From: Corydoras sp. C115
Lineage: Eukaryota > Chordata > Actinopteri > Siluriformes > Callichthyidae
DNA length: 64,000 nt
Assembly: GCA_019802505.1 (NCBI GenBank)
Contig: JAFMOC010000083.1
Span: 3,104,001-3,168,000, forward strand
Reading direction: 5' to 3'
The notes below the pieces were generated by a model that saw only the letters and a list, made by a program, of their open reading frames with translations, was not told the DNA's origin and made no database searches. Position numbers and translations under genes: made by a program. Position 1 is the stretch's first letter, and the number at the start of each line of letters is the position of its first letter. Below are positions 47,236 through 59,814 of this stretch, piece after piece.

Positions 47236-47374
47236 GCTGCAAAGTGTACTTCATAATTCATTCTGCTGCTTCTAGCCACAGACATGTCACAAACAACTAG
47301 TAACACAGTTCCATTGGCAACCTTAGCTCTGCCATCAGGTTTGGGATATGATTTGGCAGTTTTTATTATTTGGC

Positions 47375-47695
47375 AGGGCAGCACAGGGGGTAGTGGTTAG
47401 CATGGCTGCCTCTCATCGCTGAGGATCCAGGTTTGAATCCCAATCTGGATGTAGTTTCCATGTTCTTCCCATATACATGTAGGTTTCCTCCCACAGTCCA
47501 TATAAATGGATTGAAGGTAAATTGGCTGCTGTAGATTGCCCCTATTGTATATGGTGTGTGTGCCCAGCAAGATATTAGCACCTTGTCCTGGGTGTATCTG
47601 CCCAGCGCCCAAAATGTCCTGGATGGGCTTCCCCCTGCTCCCCCCCCCCAACAACCCTAATAAGGATAAAGTACAAGATAATGGATGGATGGATG
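47375..47695 (+). mobile_element. SINE family A, full span
   Basis: Head gggcagcacagggggtagtg, B-box-like ggtttgaatcc, ctgtcctgggtgtatctgcc slightly altered, a C10 run in place of the usual short C run, and an aatggatggatggatg tail. Confidence 0.88.
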
Positions 47696-47729
47696 AATTT
47701 CAAGTTCTTGGAAGTTTGACGCAATGTCT

Positions 47730-48018
47730 CTTAGTGCTTGGGGATTCAGGTTGGAGTTTCCATGTTCTCCCCATGCCTGTGTGGGTTCTTCAGTCCTCCC
47801 ACTGTCCAAAAATATGGATTCAAGGTAAACTGGCTACTCTTTATTGCCCCATATAGTATGTGTTTATGTGTGTGTGTATGTGAGTGAGGAGTCTGAGCCC
47901 AGCAATGGATAAGCGCTCTGTCCCAGCACCTGAAACAATCTCTCCTGTATGGACCCCCCCATGTGTCCCTCCTAATCCCTAGTATAGGGTTCAGCGGAAG
48001 ATAATGAGATGAGATGAT
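47730..48018 (+). mobile_element. SINE family A, headless
   Basis: ttggagtttccatgttctcc, ccatgcctgtgtgggttctt, tccaaaaatatggattcaag, internal deletion near ctgtcccagcacctg, tail gataatgagatgagatgat. Same direction as the preceding copy. Confidence 0.82.
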
Positions 48019-48630
48019 ATAATTTCTTGCCAACGGACTTAAACGGACTTCCTTTATTTCTCTGTCATTTTGAGGTCAGGTTTTTTTTTTTTGTCAGGGA
48101 CAAAAATAATCAAAATCCAGCCAATTTCACATCAGAACACAATAAGCCACAACCACAAAATGCCTATAAAAATATACTCCTTCACTTTTGCTTAAATTCC
48201 CCTTTTATGAAGAAATACAATGACTGAAAGCAAAAGTAAAAAAGCTGTTCACTGCAGAAACCAGTCATTTTGTACATTTTCAGGTCCATGTCTGTAAAGA
48301 GTCTTATCATGTTGACAGACTCTTATAATAGCATTGAGCTTTTCAGTGGCAAAACATGGTTTATTTTGATGTGGATGCTTGTCCTAGAGGATTTGATTTT
48401 ATACAGTCCTGTCACAATAGACATGAAGCTTGGTTTATCAGCACAAGTCACATAGTTGGCCCATTCCTGCATGTTCATCTTTTCCAAACCCTGGATCAGA
48501 CCATTTCCTGTCTGAGTATTTTGTCCAACTGGTAAATCGATCTGTGTAATCTTTTGGGTTGACCACTGTGATGCTTCTCATGCTGGCTTTGCATAATAGA
48601 CTATCAGGATTCAGCTACTGAGCCAAAAAT
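48019..48630. other. Non-coding, nothing recognised
   Basis: AT-rich with no matched repeat. Confidence 0.4.
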
Positions 48631-49215
48631 GCAGGGGCGTGCATTGTGTTCAACCGACCTCGACGACCATGTGTTGATGCCCACATCCCGTACACTGACC
48701 TGCAGAATCATTTCGGAATACAATATCCTCATACAAAATGTAACGGGAGTAGAGGATTTTTTTTCTACCTCTTGCCACTAGGTTCACTCTCAGTGGTGTG
48801 CGTGGTGCTCATGCGAATAATGGCTCACATGCATCTGTGATTTGTTACACCTGCAGGTGCATCAGAAGCCAATTATGATCCCAGCACCAAGCCATTAAAT
48901 AAACTCGCGGATCTCCTTTTACTACTGCGCAAGCACAAAGACCATCACCCCAGAGTGTGCACACATACAAGAAAATAATACAAGAAATAAAAAGCCAAAA
49001 AAGGAATACTAACCTGGATTTCAGTAGCTGTATTGACTATGCTTAGACATAGAGAGAGAGTCCACCTTAGCTGTTCCTATAGAGCTGCACCTGTGGGAAG
49101 ATTCGCTCAGCCGCTATAGCGTGGTGCGAACATGGATTAGCGCTCCCTAGGCCCACGTGCCAGCCAGCATGCACTGCGACTTATCATCTGAACATCTAAA
49201 CAAGACTGAACATCT
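48631..49215. other. Possible LTR or DNA-transposon remnant
   Basis: GC-richer than its surroundings. It starts with caggggcgtgcattgtg (hAT-like end) and contains cacctgcaggtgcatcagaa followed by attaaataaactcgcggatc, an arrangement resembling a retroelement LTR promoter. An 18 bp direct repeat (gaacatctaaacaag core) lies at about 49188-49222. No partner end found, so no class is assigned. Confidence 0.3.
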
Positions 49216-49269
49216 AAACAAGCCACACAACGTCATGCCTGCCTGTTGATGGCAATGTAAATATATAGC

Positions 49270-50000
49270 TAAATATGGGTAGCACTTTACCTAAATACAA
49301 TATTCATAATGCATTATTAACACATTTATAAAGCTTTATAATACTTGTCATAACCCTTTTTTAATGACTATAAATGTGCAGAACCACACACAAAGTGTTA
49401 TAAAGCCTTATGGCATGTTCTTCTCAGATGTGGCATAAGGCATTGTAAATTATATATATTTTAACTGTTCATCAACTTATTATAGAGACCAGTGACATAA
49501 AGCCATAAAATGTTGGTGTTTAATGAACGCTTTTCCTGAAATTTACTTATTTATAAGTGCTCATAACTGTTAATTAAAGTTTATAAGCTTTCTTTACAGG
49601 CATAAAGTAAAGTGTTGTCATTAATGACCTGTTGGGAAGAAACTGCATAGATTGTAGTACATAATGACTTAGAAAAACTTAGAAATGCTCTTTACATACT
49701 ATAAGTAAATTTAAGTTTAATCATCTTGTTTTAAGTTTGAATGTCTAAACTGGGTTCCAAAGAACTGAAAGTTTAAATAAGATCATATTATAATGCATTA
49801 TATCCATTTGTAAAGCCTTATGACATAAAGCCTTATGTCAAAGTGTTATAACAATTGATGACCGATTATAAACCGATTATAAACATCTATGTACATTACC
49901 AAAGGCTTATGACAAAAGTAATCAAGTGTTATGGTATATTCTTTATAAATCTTTATAAAGGCACTTCTAATGCATTATAAATATGGGTTTAATAATATGT
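49270..50000. repeat. TTATAA-rich repeat family G, copy 1
   Basis: Made of recurring words such as ttataaagc, cttatgaca, gttataa and their inverses. It shares the exact 18-mer aaacatctatgtacatta (49881-49898) and the following aggcttatgacaa with 62430-63070. No ORF. Confidence 0.6.
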
Positions 50001-52577
50001 TTAACCCCTCAGGGAGAAGCTGAATTTCTAAACTTCAATCCCAACTTGATTGCTTTTGTTTTAAATCTGTTGTTGTGGCATGCAGTGTCGAAAAAGCTCC
50101 AGACCTACCCATTCATAACTAATGTAATACATCAGTGACTTTGTAGAAAACTGTTCACATTTGGAGAACAGAATACAAAAGTTTGATCAACTTTCAAACC
50201 ATCTGTTCTTCCAGATGCCCGCTTTATGAATTGCAAAAAAAAACAAAACAAAAAACAATAATCATCATCTTCATTCCAACTCTCCGGTTTCTGCATTACT
50301 GCACCTTTATAATCTTTTACCTTTTTTTTTGTCACACTTCCATACTTGTTCTCGCTGTCACACTCACACACACACACACACACCTACCACTTATGCCATC
50401 TTCGCCTTCAAGCATTGTGAACATTTCTCTACGTGCGATCAGAGATTATCCCACATCAACACAGCATTGTCTTTCATCTGCTAATTAGCTGCTATAGTTG
50501 TAATGCAGCCAATCAGGCATCTTGCCATTCAGCAAAGGTCGTTATATTTACATGATATAAAGGCATAATGAGAAGCGGGTGAGGATGGCATAAGGGGGTG
50601 TTGTAGCCATGCTTATTATGACAGAAAGTTCTGTGCCAAGCAAACAAATGGCATGCTATCATCGAGCTTATTAATCCTGATATGATAAGCCTCATAATGA
50701 TGCATAACACCCTAAATCTCATCCCACCCGTGAATAATTCCAAAAAGTGTTTCGGTTCATTTTACATCAGCTGCACACATATGTGGCATGCCGTTCTTCA
50801 TGCTTTGCGTACATCTTGATTAGATTTAGCCTGAAGTACATCTTAACAATGGGTTGTTAACCTCTTGGAGGCAAGAAAGGTGCCTGCAAGAACCAGCCAG
50901 GCGATTCAGTGAAGTGAGAAAGATAGAGTAATTTACCATATCAGTCTATAATCAAAGCTGACAGAGGCCATGATAAATGCAAAGAACCATAATTTGTGTT
51001 CTTCCATTCTGCTAGCCATTCATATCGCTTTATCGCTCCTCCAAAGCCCACTTACTTTTCCAGTCCATGATGATCATTTCAGCTTACCAGCTTCAGGGTA
51101 GCAGATGCCAATAAACTGGCATGTCCAATTCGAGTGGCTGAAAGCCAGGTGAACAGGAGTGAGTTCGGGCTTTGTTGTTTGTGCTGTAGGCACTGTTGCC
51201 TCAACTTTGTTACATCAAAAGCAACAGTCCAATCTGGCATAGCAGTTCTGTAGAGGCAAAAGAGACTCAAGCATTCACAAGCACACCCACACAGAGTTTG
51301 ATATGGTTCATAGTTGTAACTGACAACAGCCTTCAGTAGTCTAGTTTTGCATTTAAAACTACAGAAAGGCCAAATCTAGATGGTTAACACAAAAAGTTCT
51401 TTGAACAAAATATCGGTCATACTAAAAGAAATGTGTTTAATTGCTTAATTAAACATTTCAGGACAAAATCTACAGTCACCGTCGCCCTTTTGGCCCTTAC
51501 CCACTTCTTTGATTGAAGAATCAAACCGGATTTATTTACAGTTCATTTAAAATGTGCAGAATCAGTTGAGGCCTATTAATAAATAATAGCATTAAAAAGC
51601 ATGTCATTTACTCAGTGGCCTGGACGCCTGAGAATTGTCTTTATTTCCTTTCCAAAATTACCACAAATTGGCCTGGTGCCCTGATCAAACACAGGGCTGC
51701 CAGTAATAATGGTTTAGGGAGACACACTGCATCTTTTATGAGCAAATGTTTGAGTCATATTGGCTTCATCCTTTTTTTTAAATTAAGTTTACAGAAGATC
51801 TGTTTTTTAAAATCTAGTTTCAATGCTGATTCAACAAATAAACCAAAGCTGCACTTAGAACTGCCGGATGAGCAATGCGGCAATAATAAATTAATTAAAC
51901 CGATGACTTTGACATTGTGGAACACAATTTCAATTTACAATTATGATCAGGTAACAATAAGGTATTGAGGTTATAAAAATAAATAAAGTAATAAGTGGCA
52001 GCACTAAAGCAAAGTGGCATTTTTTAGAAGGCTAACATTGACTATGAATTAGAAGTCAAAGTGATGGGACTCTTGATGCCCATGTCTACATTAAACAGGA
52101 TTATACTGTATAACAGGTAGTTCCAACCCTTAAATCTGATTGGCTTAGCCATTTGAGCAGATGTTGAGCAACATTATTGACAATAATAAACATCTGAGCT
52201 CTTCACTTTTTATCAGCATTATAAATGCAATTTGGAACTCAAGGTTTAAAGGTCCTCTACATGCCTAACACCTCTTTCCCGTGATTTATTCACAATAATA
52301 TACACCCTCTCGTTCCTTAATGCTTTATTAAGTAGCTACAGGGGCACATAAATGTTTATAAAGTTTTTTGAACAAGCCCTTAAATAAGATTCTGTATGAT
52401 GTGTAAATGGCCTGACATCACTTAGAAGTTACATTGGGATCTTTGGCAACTTCATAGACCGTTACATGCATTGTGCATGGAATGATTTTTGTTACTCAAT
52501 ATTTTTTAATAATGGTGTTGCATTTTCTATATTTATCAGCAATCTGTCTGACTGTAAATTGGTGGAATGCAAAACAT
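50001..52577. other. Non-coding, nothing recognised
   Basis: One (CA)n run at 50365-50383. No SINE or LINE copies over 2.5 kb. Small ORFs lack coding character. Confidence 0.4.
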
Positions 52578-52793
52578 TACATTTGCATTACATTTGGTCA
52601 TTTAGCAGATGCTTTTATCCAAAGCGACTTACAAGGTGAGCACAGGGTTAATCACAACATACCTGGAGTAATGAGGGTTAAGGGTCTTGCTCAAGGACCC
52701 ACATTGGTAACTTCAGTGGACCTGGGATTTGACCAGGGGTTGGAGACGTTCAGATTGATGGCCCAACACCCTGACCACTGAGCTACCGCACCC
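52578..52793 (-). mobile_element. SINE family B, full length, reverse
   Basis: The best kept family B copy: inverted tail catttggtcatttagcagat and gcttttatccaaagcgactt, inverted core ggtcttgctcaaggaccca, and inverted head ccactgagctaccgcaccct. The tail matches the L2 LINE tail at 43671-43717 closely. Confidence 0.88.
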
Positions 52794-55700
52794 TCAAAAC
52801 GCTTCAGAGATGGTTTTATAACCATTTTCAACCTAATGGGCATCTTTGAAAGTGCTTAAAAAATTTTTTGGACCATTATGCACTCTCGCAAGTATGATGA
52901 GATTATGATAAATCTCTAGGCTTAAAATATAACAGGGCACCCATTGACTGAAAACATCAGCCTCCAAGATTTCATTCAAATTACCTCGGACAACATTTCT
53001 TCTTCTCTTCCTTGTATTTTTTTTGTGTTTTGATAAGACACATTTAAGCTAAACACAAATATAGTTTCTTATTGTCTGGCTCGAGTAGAAACTTTATGAA
53101 AGATGAGATTAAGTTGTTCTGATTATAATGCATTCAGTCAGCATCGATGGGTTCCAGTCGCCTTGGTAACGCTTTTCCATCGTGGCAATGTCTTGGTAAA
53201 AGTGCTCATCACTCACTGCACCAAGATTAGCAGGAAAAGAAAGCCATGTGTGATTGCAGAAAATGGACTTTCAATCATATGTTGCACAGCAAAAGTATAT
53301 GACCATGGTTATGTGTATATGTGTGAGTGTATGCGTATATGTCTGAGTGTATGTGTGAGTGAGAGTGTGTGTGTGTGTCTGTGTGCGTGAGTGAAAAAGA
53401 GATCGCTAGAGAATATATATGCCAAAACGCAAAATGAATTCAGCATAAACATCACAATTTTAGGTTTCATAGCTGGAACTTTGTATATGGGGCAAAGGTA
53501 AAAGTGAAGGTTGGATTTTCATGTGAGACAATTTTAAAGGTGTAATGTGACTACTAGAATTCAGGCGAAACCTCAACCATAAGACTGCAGTGTGGTTGCA
53601 GACTTAAAGTGAATGTAACCGGTGTTGACTGGTAAGAATTGTTTTTACATGACCGGCAACTCTGCCTCAAATAACATTAGAATTCAATGCTGAGGCTCAA
53701 ACAAACATCAGTGTGAAGACCTGCAATGTTCCCTCCAAGATAAGCCAAAGCCAAACCCGAGACCCCCTAAGGAATGCTTGATGGAAAGCTATGAGCCTCT
53801 CCTCGGCTCAGCAACACTACCACTAGACACTTGATGACTGGAAATGGGTAGCATGGTCTGACATGTCATGTGTCCAACTGAATAAAGCTGATATAAGAAT
53901 ACGAGTTTGTTAAAAACACAATGAATTCATGGATCCTGTAGGTGAACAGGGGATTGCAGCGAATGGTAGCTCCATAATTTATTGGGAGTTGTTTAGCTGG
54001 CATGTCTACGAACATTTCCGACAGGTAAACATGATATAAGCTGTTACACCTGTTTATGTCCTGCATTTATTGTGTTTGACCTAGTGTAATAGGGTAAAAC
54101 ATGAACATCTATCTCTAAAAATACAAATTATTGGTAGAAAAACACTTATTTTAGTTTGAGGTTGTGACATTTCCACCAATCACCAGATCTCAATATTGTC
54201 AAACAAATCTGGGATACAATGCAATACACTGTGGAACATAAAAAATCCTACAAGATTGTAAAATCCATAAACATATATACACATATACATACATATATGT
54301 ATACACACAAATACAGACACATATAAATATATATAAATAAATAAAGAAGGTTCCGTGTGCTCAGGGTCTGTCGCTTGTTCAAACACATATCGCATCACAT
54401 TTTGTTTTTCCAGCAGTTTCAATAGTTGCCATGGTAGCACAAAGCTGGATTTGTGAAAGTCACACCCCAATGGTGAGCAGAGGCTCATTATCATTTAATG
54501 AAACTCCCACTCAAACAGTTTGGTCCAAACAGGACTGTTTAGATAGTTTAAGATGGGTGCTGTGGTAGTTGATCCATGTGTGCATGTTGCAAACATTTGA
54601 GGACCTCAGAGAACTGTAATAAGGTCTAGAGATACATCAGACCCCTCTAATCAAAGGTCAGAAATGGTAACATGAGATAAAAGATATAAAAATGACATTA
54701 ATATGTTATGCCATTCACCAGATCTCATCTAAAAGCACCTAAAGGGAAGCAATATTGAAAGTTTCTTAACATGCACGGAAAAGCCACATTAAAATGCCTT
54801 GCATCCACCCACCCTATTCTGGCACCTTGTAGAGGTGAATATCACACAGTTTAGCCTCTTACCCATTAGGCTTTGTTATGCTTGTAAAGCAGTCCACCCA
54901 GCCTGTGGCATCTCATGAGACTTGAACCATGAACCACTCTGAACATTCCCATTAAAAGCACATGCATTATTTGGTCTTTCATTCTTACATTCATTTAATT
55001 CTGTGTCATAATTCCAAAGGTGGTATGAATCTTTGTGCTTCAGAAGATACATATCTTTGCTTAATGCGTCTGTGTTAATTCACAAATTATAAACTAACAA
55101 AAAAAGGCACAGGTGAGACACAAACCTCTAAAAACAGATTATGGTCTGTGAATACTGTTTAAAAATACATTTTCATTGCTCGTTAGCAATCTCTAATCAA
55201 CTAGAAGTGGTTTTGATTAAAAATTAATACGTATATAAGACAAACTGCTAAGAAAATGTCTTATATGGCATTTTTTAGACTTTATAACAAAAAAAAAGTT
55301 AAACACCTCTAATAAAGAAGTTATTGCTTATTGGCATGAACCATTAAATTGACGAGCACACCCTCTTTATATAGATATATGCTTTTGGAAAGCATAAAAA
55401 ATTCATTTTTAATCTGGCACGGTCATGGACGGACACCTATACAAAGGTTTTGCCAGCCCGATTTGCTAATCCCACAGTTTGAATATAAGAAATCTGTCAC
55501 CATAAAGTTGTCCCAAATGAGTAGGCACATACAAACCCAGGGTCAGAATATGCATTGCTAAATATTACCTGGAGAGGGATAAAATCCACTGCCAAATAAG
55601 CTGTTGCAATGAAAATGTTCCTTGGTGATTCGGAGTTTGGCAGATGCCAAAGGATTGCAAGCTGTCCAGACAGATGCTGCCAACTGTAAAGTTACGTGTG

Positions 55701-56050
55701 GGAGCAATAATAGCAAAGGCCAGATTTATATGGTATGAGTCACGTCAAGTTAATTTTGGTGAGGGAAGGGAATGGAAGTGCTTTCAACACTGCCAGGCCT
55801 GTTTAAGAATGGTCTTTCTGGTTTCATGAATGACTCCTTGTAAAAATGAATGGTATGCACAATAAAATACACACAGATACAATACACACCTTATTATAGA
55901 ACCTGTTAAGTTCAATATCTTTGAGATCATCAGCAATATTCAACTTTGTTTGTCTTATGGATTTTATGTTTTGGGTTTTAGCTTTGCAAGCTCCATTATG
56001 CAAGATCCACAATGTAGATGCTCAATTACAAATTATACATTCTATTATTG
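52794..56050. other. Non-coding stretch, nothing recognised
   Basis: Contains a GT-rich tract near 53310-53390 and AT-rich (ta)-like sequence near 54270-54345. No gene, SINE or LINE recognised. Confidence 0.4.
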
Positions 56051-56396
56051 TGGGTGGCACAGTGGCTTAGTGGTTAGCACCTTCGCCTCTCAGTGCTAGG
56101 AATTCACGGTTCGAAACTCAATCTGGGTGGAGTTTCCATGTTCTCCCTGTGTCCCAGTTTCCTCCAGGTTCTCCGGTTTCCTCCCATAGTCCAAAAACAT
56201 GGATCAAGGACAATTGAATTCTCCAAATTGCCCCATATAGAGTGTGTTTGTGTGAGTGAGTGTGTGCCCAGTGATAGATTGGCACCCTGTCCTGGGTGTA
56301 TCTGCCTAGCGCCCAAAATATTCTCCCCTGGATGGGCATGGGTACCCCCCTGTGACCCTAGTAGAGGACAAGGCGGAAGATAATGGATGGATGGCA
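56051..56396 (+). mobile_element. SINE family A, full length
   Basis: Head gggtggcacagtggcttagt, B-box-like ggttcgaaactc, all internal blocks with ccccatatagagtgtg, and tail aatggatggatgg. Closely follows the family consensus. Confidence 0.92.
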
Positions 56397-56640
56397 CAGT
56401 TTCTTAGTGATTAGCACATTTGCCTCTCAGGTTTGCTGATCTGGATGAGGTATCCATGTGTTCCCCGTGACCACATGGGTTTTCTCTGGTTTCCACCCAC
56501 AGTCCAAAAACATGGCAAATTGGTTGCTCTAAATTGCTTCCATGTAGTAAGTGTGTTTCCAGTGAAGGATTGGTGCCCTGCCCTGGGTGTGTCTGCCCAG
56601 CGCCCTAAATGTTCTTCCCTGGAACCTCACCGCAACCTAG
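56392..56640 (+). mobile_element. SINE family A, diverged, adjoining the previous copy
   Basis: Starts with a head-like ggcacagtttcttagtgatt immediately after the previous copy's tail, then gaccacatgggttttctctg, gtccaaaaacatggcaaatt and gccctgggtgtgtctgccca. The end is truncated at tagtatagt repeats. Confidence 0.82.
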
Positions 56641-58546
56641 TCTTTAGTATAGTATTAAGTATAGTATATTTAGTATAGTATATAGTCATTGGTGTGTCAA
56701 AACTTGTTGATATTTATTATACTAAAGGGTTGAAAAGAAACTCCAATACAATGTTTAAAACCTCAGGCCTAAGAAGCACACTACCAACATCAATGACCAG
56801 TAATCTTCTGGTGCTAGAGCCTAGAACACTAGCTCTATTTCATTGTAAATTCAATGGCTGGTTCACAGTAGGCTACCAGCCTCAGCTCTGTGTTAGTGTA
56901 AAAAAAGGCCTGCAAGCATCCTTAAACTGGAGCCAAGCAGTGCGCATTCGATGTTTAATGACCCAGGGATTTTACTTGATTTTTGCTCCCTCAAAAACCC
57001 TACCACAAAAAGGATGAGATAAATAGAACTCGAATGCACTGTTAGTGCCTCTGTACACATAAGCAGGCTAAAAAAACCTCTATAGACTACGATAGTTAGA
57101 CTTGGCATTTAAACCATCATGAATAAATACAATTTAATATATTATTCACCCAAGGTAACTCAACTTTGAGCTTTTAACAATTTATTTTAAAACCGTTTAT
57201 TCAAGTAAATGATTACTTTAACCTTTAAACAACCTAAAAACCTTGTAAGTTGAGAAGCTTAAAAACCCAATCTTTTCAAATGTACCAAACCCAAACTGGT
57301 AAAAATTTACCTTTTCAGGCAACATTGTTCTACTAAAACCTATTCAAGAAATGCCATGTTGGGACAATGAAATCAAAACCTGACAATACCTGCATAAAAA
57401 CATCTCCTGTCTAACCTTTAGCTTTATTTATTTATACAAGGTCACAATGACTTTACATTATTACATTACAGGTTTTGACAACAGGCATAAGTGCATGATT
57501 AGAATATTTCAAAAGGACATGCAATGAAGGCACCAGCGACATGATGCATAATAAAATGGTAATGAATATTTAAAGCAAACAGGGCAAAAGCCCAAGCGCG
57601 CCTCTGAAGAGGATAAATTATTAAATGGCTTTGGGTGACTTTAACTCATGGGTTATTATTGCAACACAGTAAAGCAGGACAAGCTTCTCTTGATGGTGGT
57701 TTAGCAAATATTAATACTGAGATATAGAATAGATGGTTTCCCCCTATGTAGTTAAAAAGCCCTTTCTGTTCTGAATGTTCTTACAAATTCTGAATTGCTT
57801 CCTAGTTTTTAGTAGTGTATAGAATGAACTGATCTCACTCAGATTCAAACATGAACAAGGCCATTTAATAAGTCTCACTTGTAAAGTTATTTGTTCTTTA
57901 AAGTATTTGTATCGGTCAGAAGGCCGAATGCCTTTGTACAATACAGTCTTGTTCAAACGTTTAACCATTCCATGTAAAAAAAAATAAATCTTTTTTTATT
58001 TTTATTGAAAAATATAGTCATGTCCTCTTACAGGAAACAAACTTCTGCATAATGCAAAGCATAGTAACTGTACATTGACTGACTAACATATTGTTAATAT
58101 TACGCATTATACTATTTGGCAATAATTAAACCATCAAAAAAACAAACAAAAAAAAAAACATATGTTCCCTATAGAGCAGATGGCAGAACATACGTCTGTA
58201 GGGGTGTCCAAAACTTAACATGCAACTGTATGCCTTTCTGAACCATACACTTACATTATGATATAAATTGTGATATAACGTATATCAAAAAGGTCAGTAG
58301 ATGAAACCCTCCGTTTGACTGCAGTCAAAGTTGGGAAAATAACCTAATACATTCTGTGGCCCAGAAATTCATACACTCCTATATATATATAATTGATGCT
58401 GACCTATGTATCAATGCAAGATCACTATAAATAATACACTCACTTACCACCACTGGTGATGTGTTTACAGTACGGCTAGAGATCTGTTAGACAGATGAAA
58501 GTTTGTTCCTCTCCACTGTATCCAGTTCATTTTGTTAGTTAACCTC
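56641..58546. other. Repeat-poor stretch; left part may be 3' UTR
   Basis: No repeats matched. On the minus strand two AATAAA motifs (58001-58006 and 57995-58000) lie about 540 bases after the stop codon of the candidate terminal exon, so 58000-58546 could be a 3' UTR. Confidence 0.35.
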
Positions 58547-58900
58547 TCAGCTTTCTTTTCTGGCTGTGCGCCCTGTTTGATTAAGAACAGTGCTAAGTTC
58601 ATGGAGAAGACTTTGAGGCATTTGTCCTGCAGCACATCCTATTACAGCTTTTTTCTGAGAAAGGTTGCTGTAATTACTTGAGGTTGCACACTGAGTCTGA
58701 GGGGATTCTTCACTTGCCTTTTTGTCTCTTAAAAGTTGATGGTTTTCCCAGCTGCTGCCCATAGCAGGGACTGGTGAGGAGTCCCGTTTTTGTTTTTTCT
58801 GCTTCAAACAGCTCTCCAGTATGGCAAGCCTGTGCTTATGATCCGTTTCTTCGAAATTCTTAGACTTTCCAGTTTGAGAAGTGAAATTCATCTTGTTATC
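58547..58900 (-). CDS. Candidate 3'-terminal exon of an unknown host gene
   Basis: On the minus strand an acceptor, cttttattcacag, precedes 58900. The exon then reads in phase 0 (DNKMNFTSQTGKSK...) for 117 codons and stops with TGA at 58547-58549. The product is charged, rich in Ser, Lys and Gln, with a predicted helical start (HKHRLAILESCLKQKKQK) and an end of HELSTVLNQTGRTARKES. No known domain is recognised. It continues from the candidate exon at 59111-59233 in the same phase. The lack of repeats, the open frame in AT-rich DNA, the splice site and downstream polyadenylation signals together make a real gene plausible. It could still be chance, as no homology could be tested. Confidence 0.45.
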   Translation of the reverse strand, partial: DNKMNFTSQTGKSKNFEETDHKHRLAILESCLKQKKQKRDSSPVPAMGSSWENHQLLRDKKASEESPQTQCATSSNYSNLSQKKAVIGCAAGQMPQSLLHELSTVLNQTGRTARKES

Positions 58901-59110
58901 CTGTGAATAAAAGTGGAGAGCCCATCAGCGTCTAAAGTAAGGTTTCTTATGCGATCTAATTTTTAGACACATGGGGAGAAGCTCTTTCTTTCGATGAGAA
59001 AATTGTAGTCATTTTCTAAAAAACACATAAAAAGCAGGTCTCCATAGTCATACAGATAATAGTGCTTTCAAGTCAGCTTTAGGCCAGTAAAGAGATGTTT
59101 TGATCCTGAC

Positions 59111-59233
59111 CTCCTTGCTGGGTTGGGTTGCTGCACACTTTGAGCCCCTGCGAGCTGAAGCATGCTCTTTGCTGCTCTGATGATCTAAAGACTTGCTCTT
59201 GTCTTCGCAAGAAGGCTGCAGGTCTCCTCGATG
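59111..59233 (-). CDS. Candidate internal exon of the same unknown gene
   Basis: Minus strand: a strong acceptor (ccatttttctttttctag) ends at 59234, and a donor (aaggag|gtcagg) follows 59111. The 123 bp between are exactly 41 codons, open in phase 0: HRGDLQPSCEDKSKSLDHQS, ending TQPSKE. Like the next exon, it is rich in Ser, Lys and Glu. Joined to 58900 it keeps the frame. A second frame is open here as well (SRRPAAFLRRQEQVF...), so frame choice rests on phase compatibility and composition. Upstream exons were not identified with confidence. Confidence 0.42.
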
Positions 59234-59814
59234 CTAGAAAAAGAAAAATGGAAACAGTCCTTTTACAAGGCAAAAGGTTAATTAAAAAACACAAGCAGGT
59301 CCCCTTACATGGCGTGTAATTATTACACTCATGATTCCTGTTATTAAGTAAAGGCCATTCAAACTTGCATTAATAAATTAAGGGCCACTTTTGGCAGTTA
59401 GCCTTAGTTCGATTAAAGAATTAGCATTGTTGGGGAAGCAATCCTCTCAAACACATAAAGGTAAAGCTAAAACTATGTTAATACAAGAAGAGGAATGCAT
59501 TTCACACATACGCCTTCAGTAATGCTCCGTCTGAACCAATCCACCTGCCAATAACTGTTTTAAAATGGCTATAAAAACATTTTATTATGCAGAAGAAAAT
59601 AGCTGATGCATCGCAGATAGATAAATCATGTAACCATATGCACAAATAAAAACACCAACAATAACCTCATTGAATTTCAATATTATTCAGGTAAATAACA
59701 CTCACCAAAAATCATGATTAAATCCTTATAATTTGTACAAATCCACCCTCATTTCTTTTCAAAATGTACACTCGACCAAAGCGGTAACTCTGACTATCAA
59801 GGCTGAGGGCGTGA
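59234..59814. other. Probable intron or intergenic DNA
   Basis: No repeats matched. A good donor-like sequence (minus strand tttttg|gtgagt near 59701) has no open exon before it. Confidence 0.35.
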
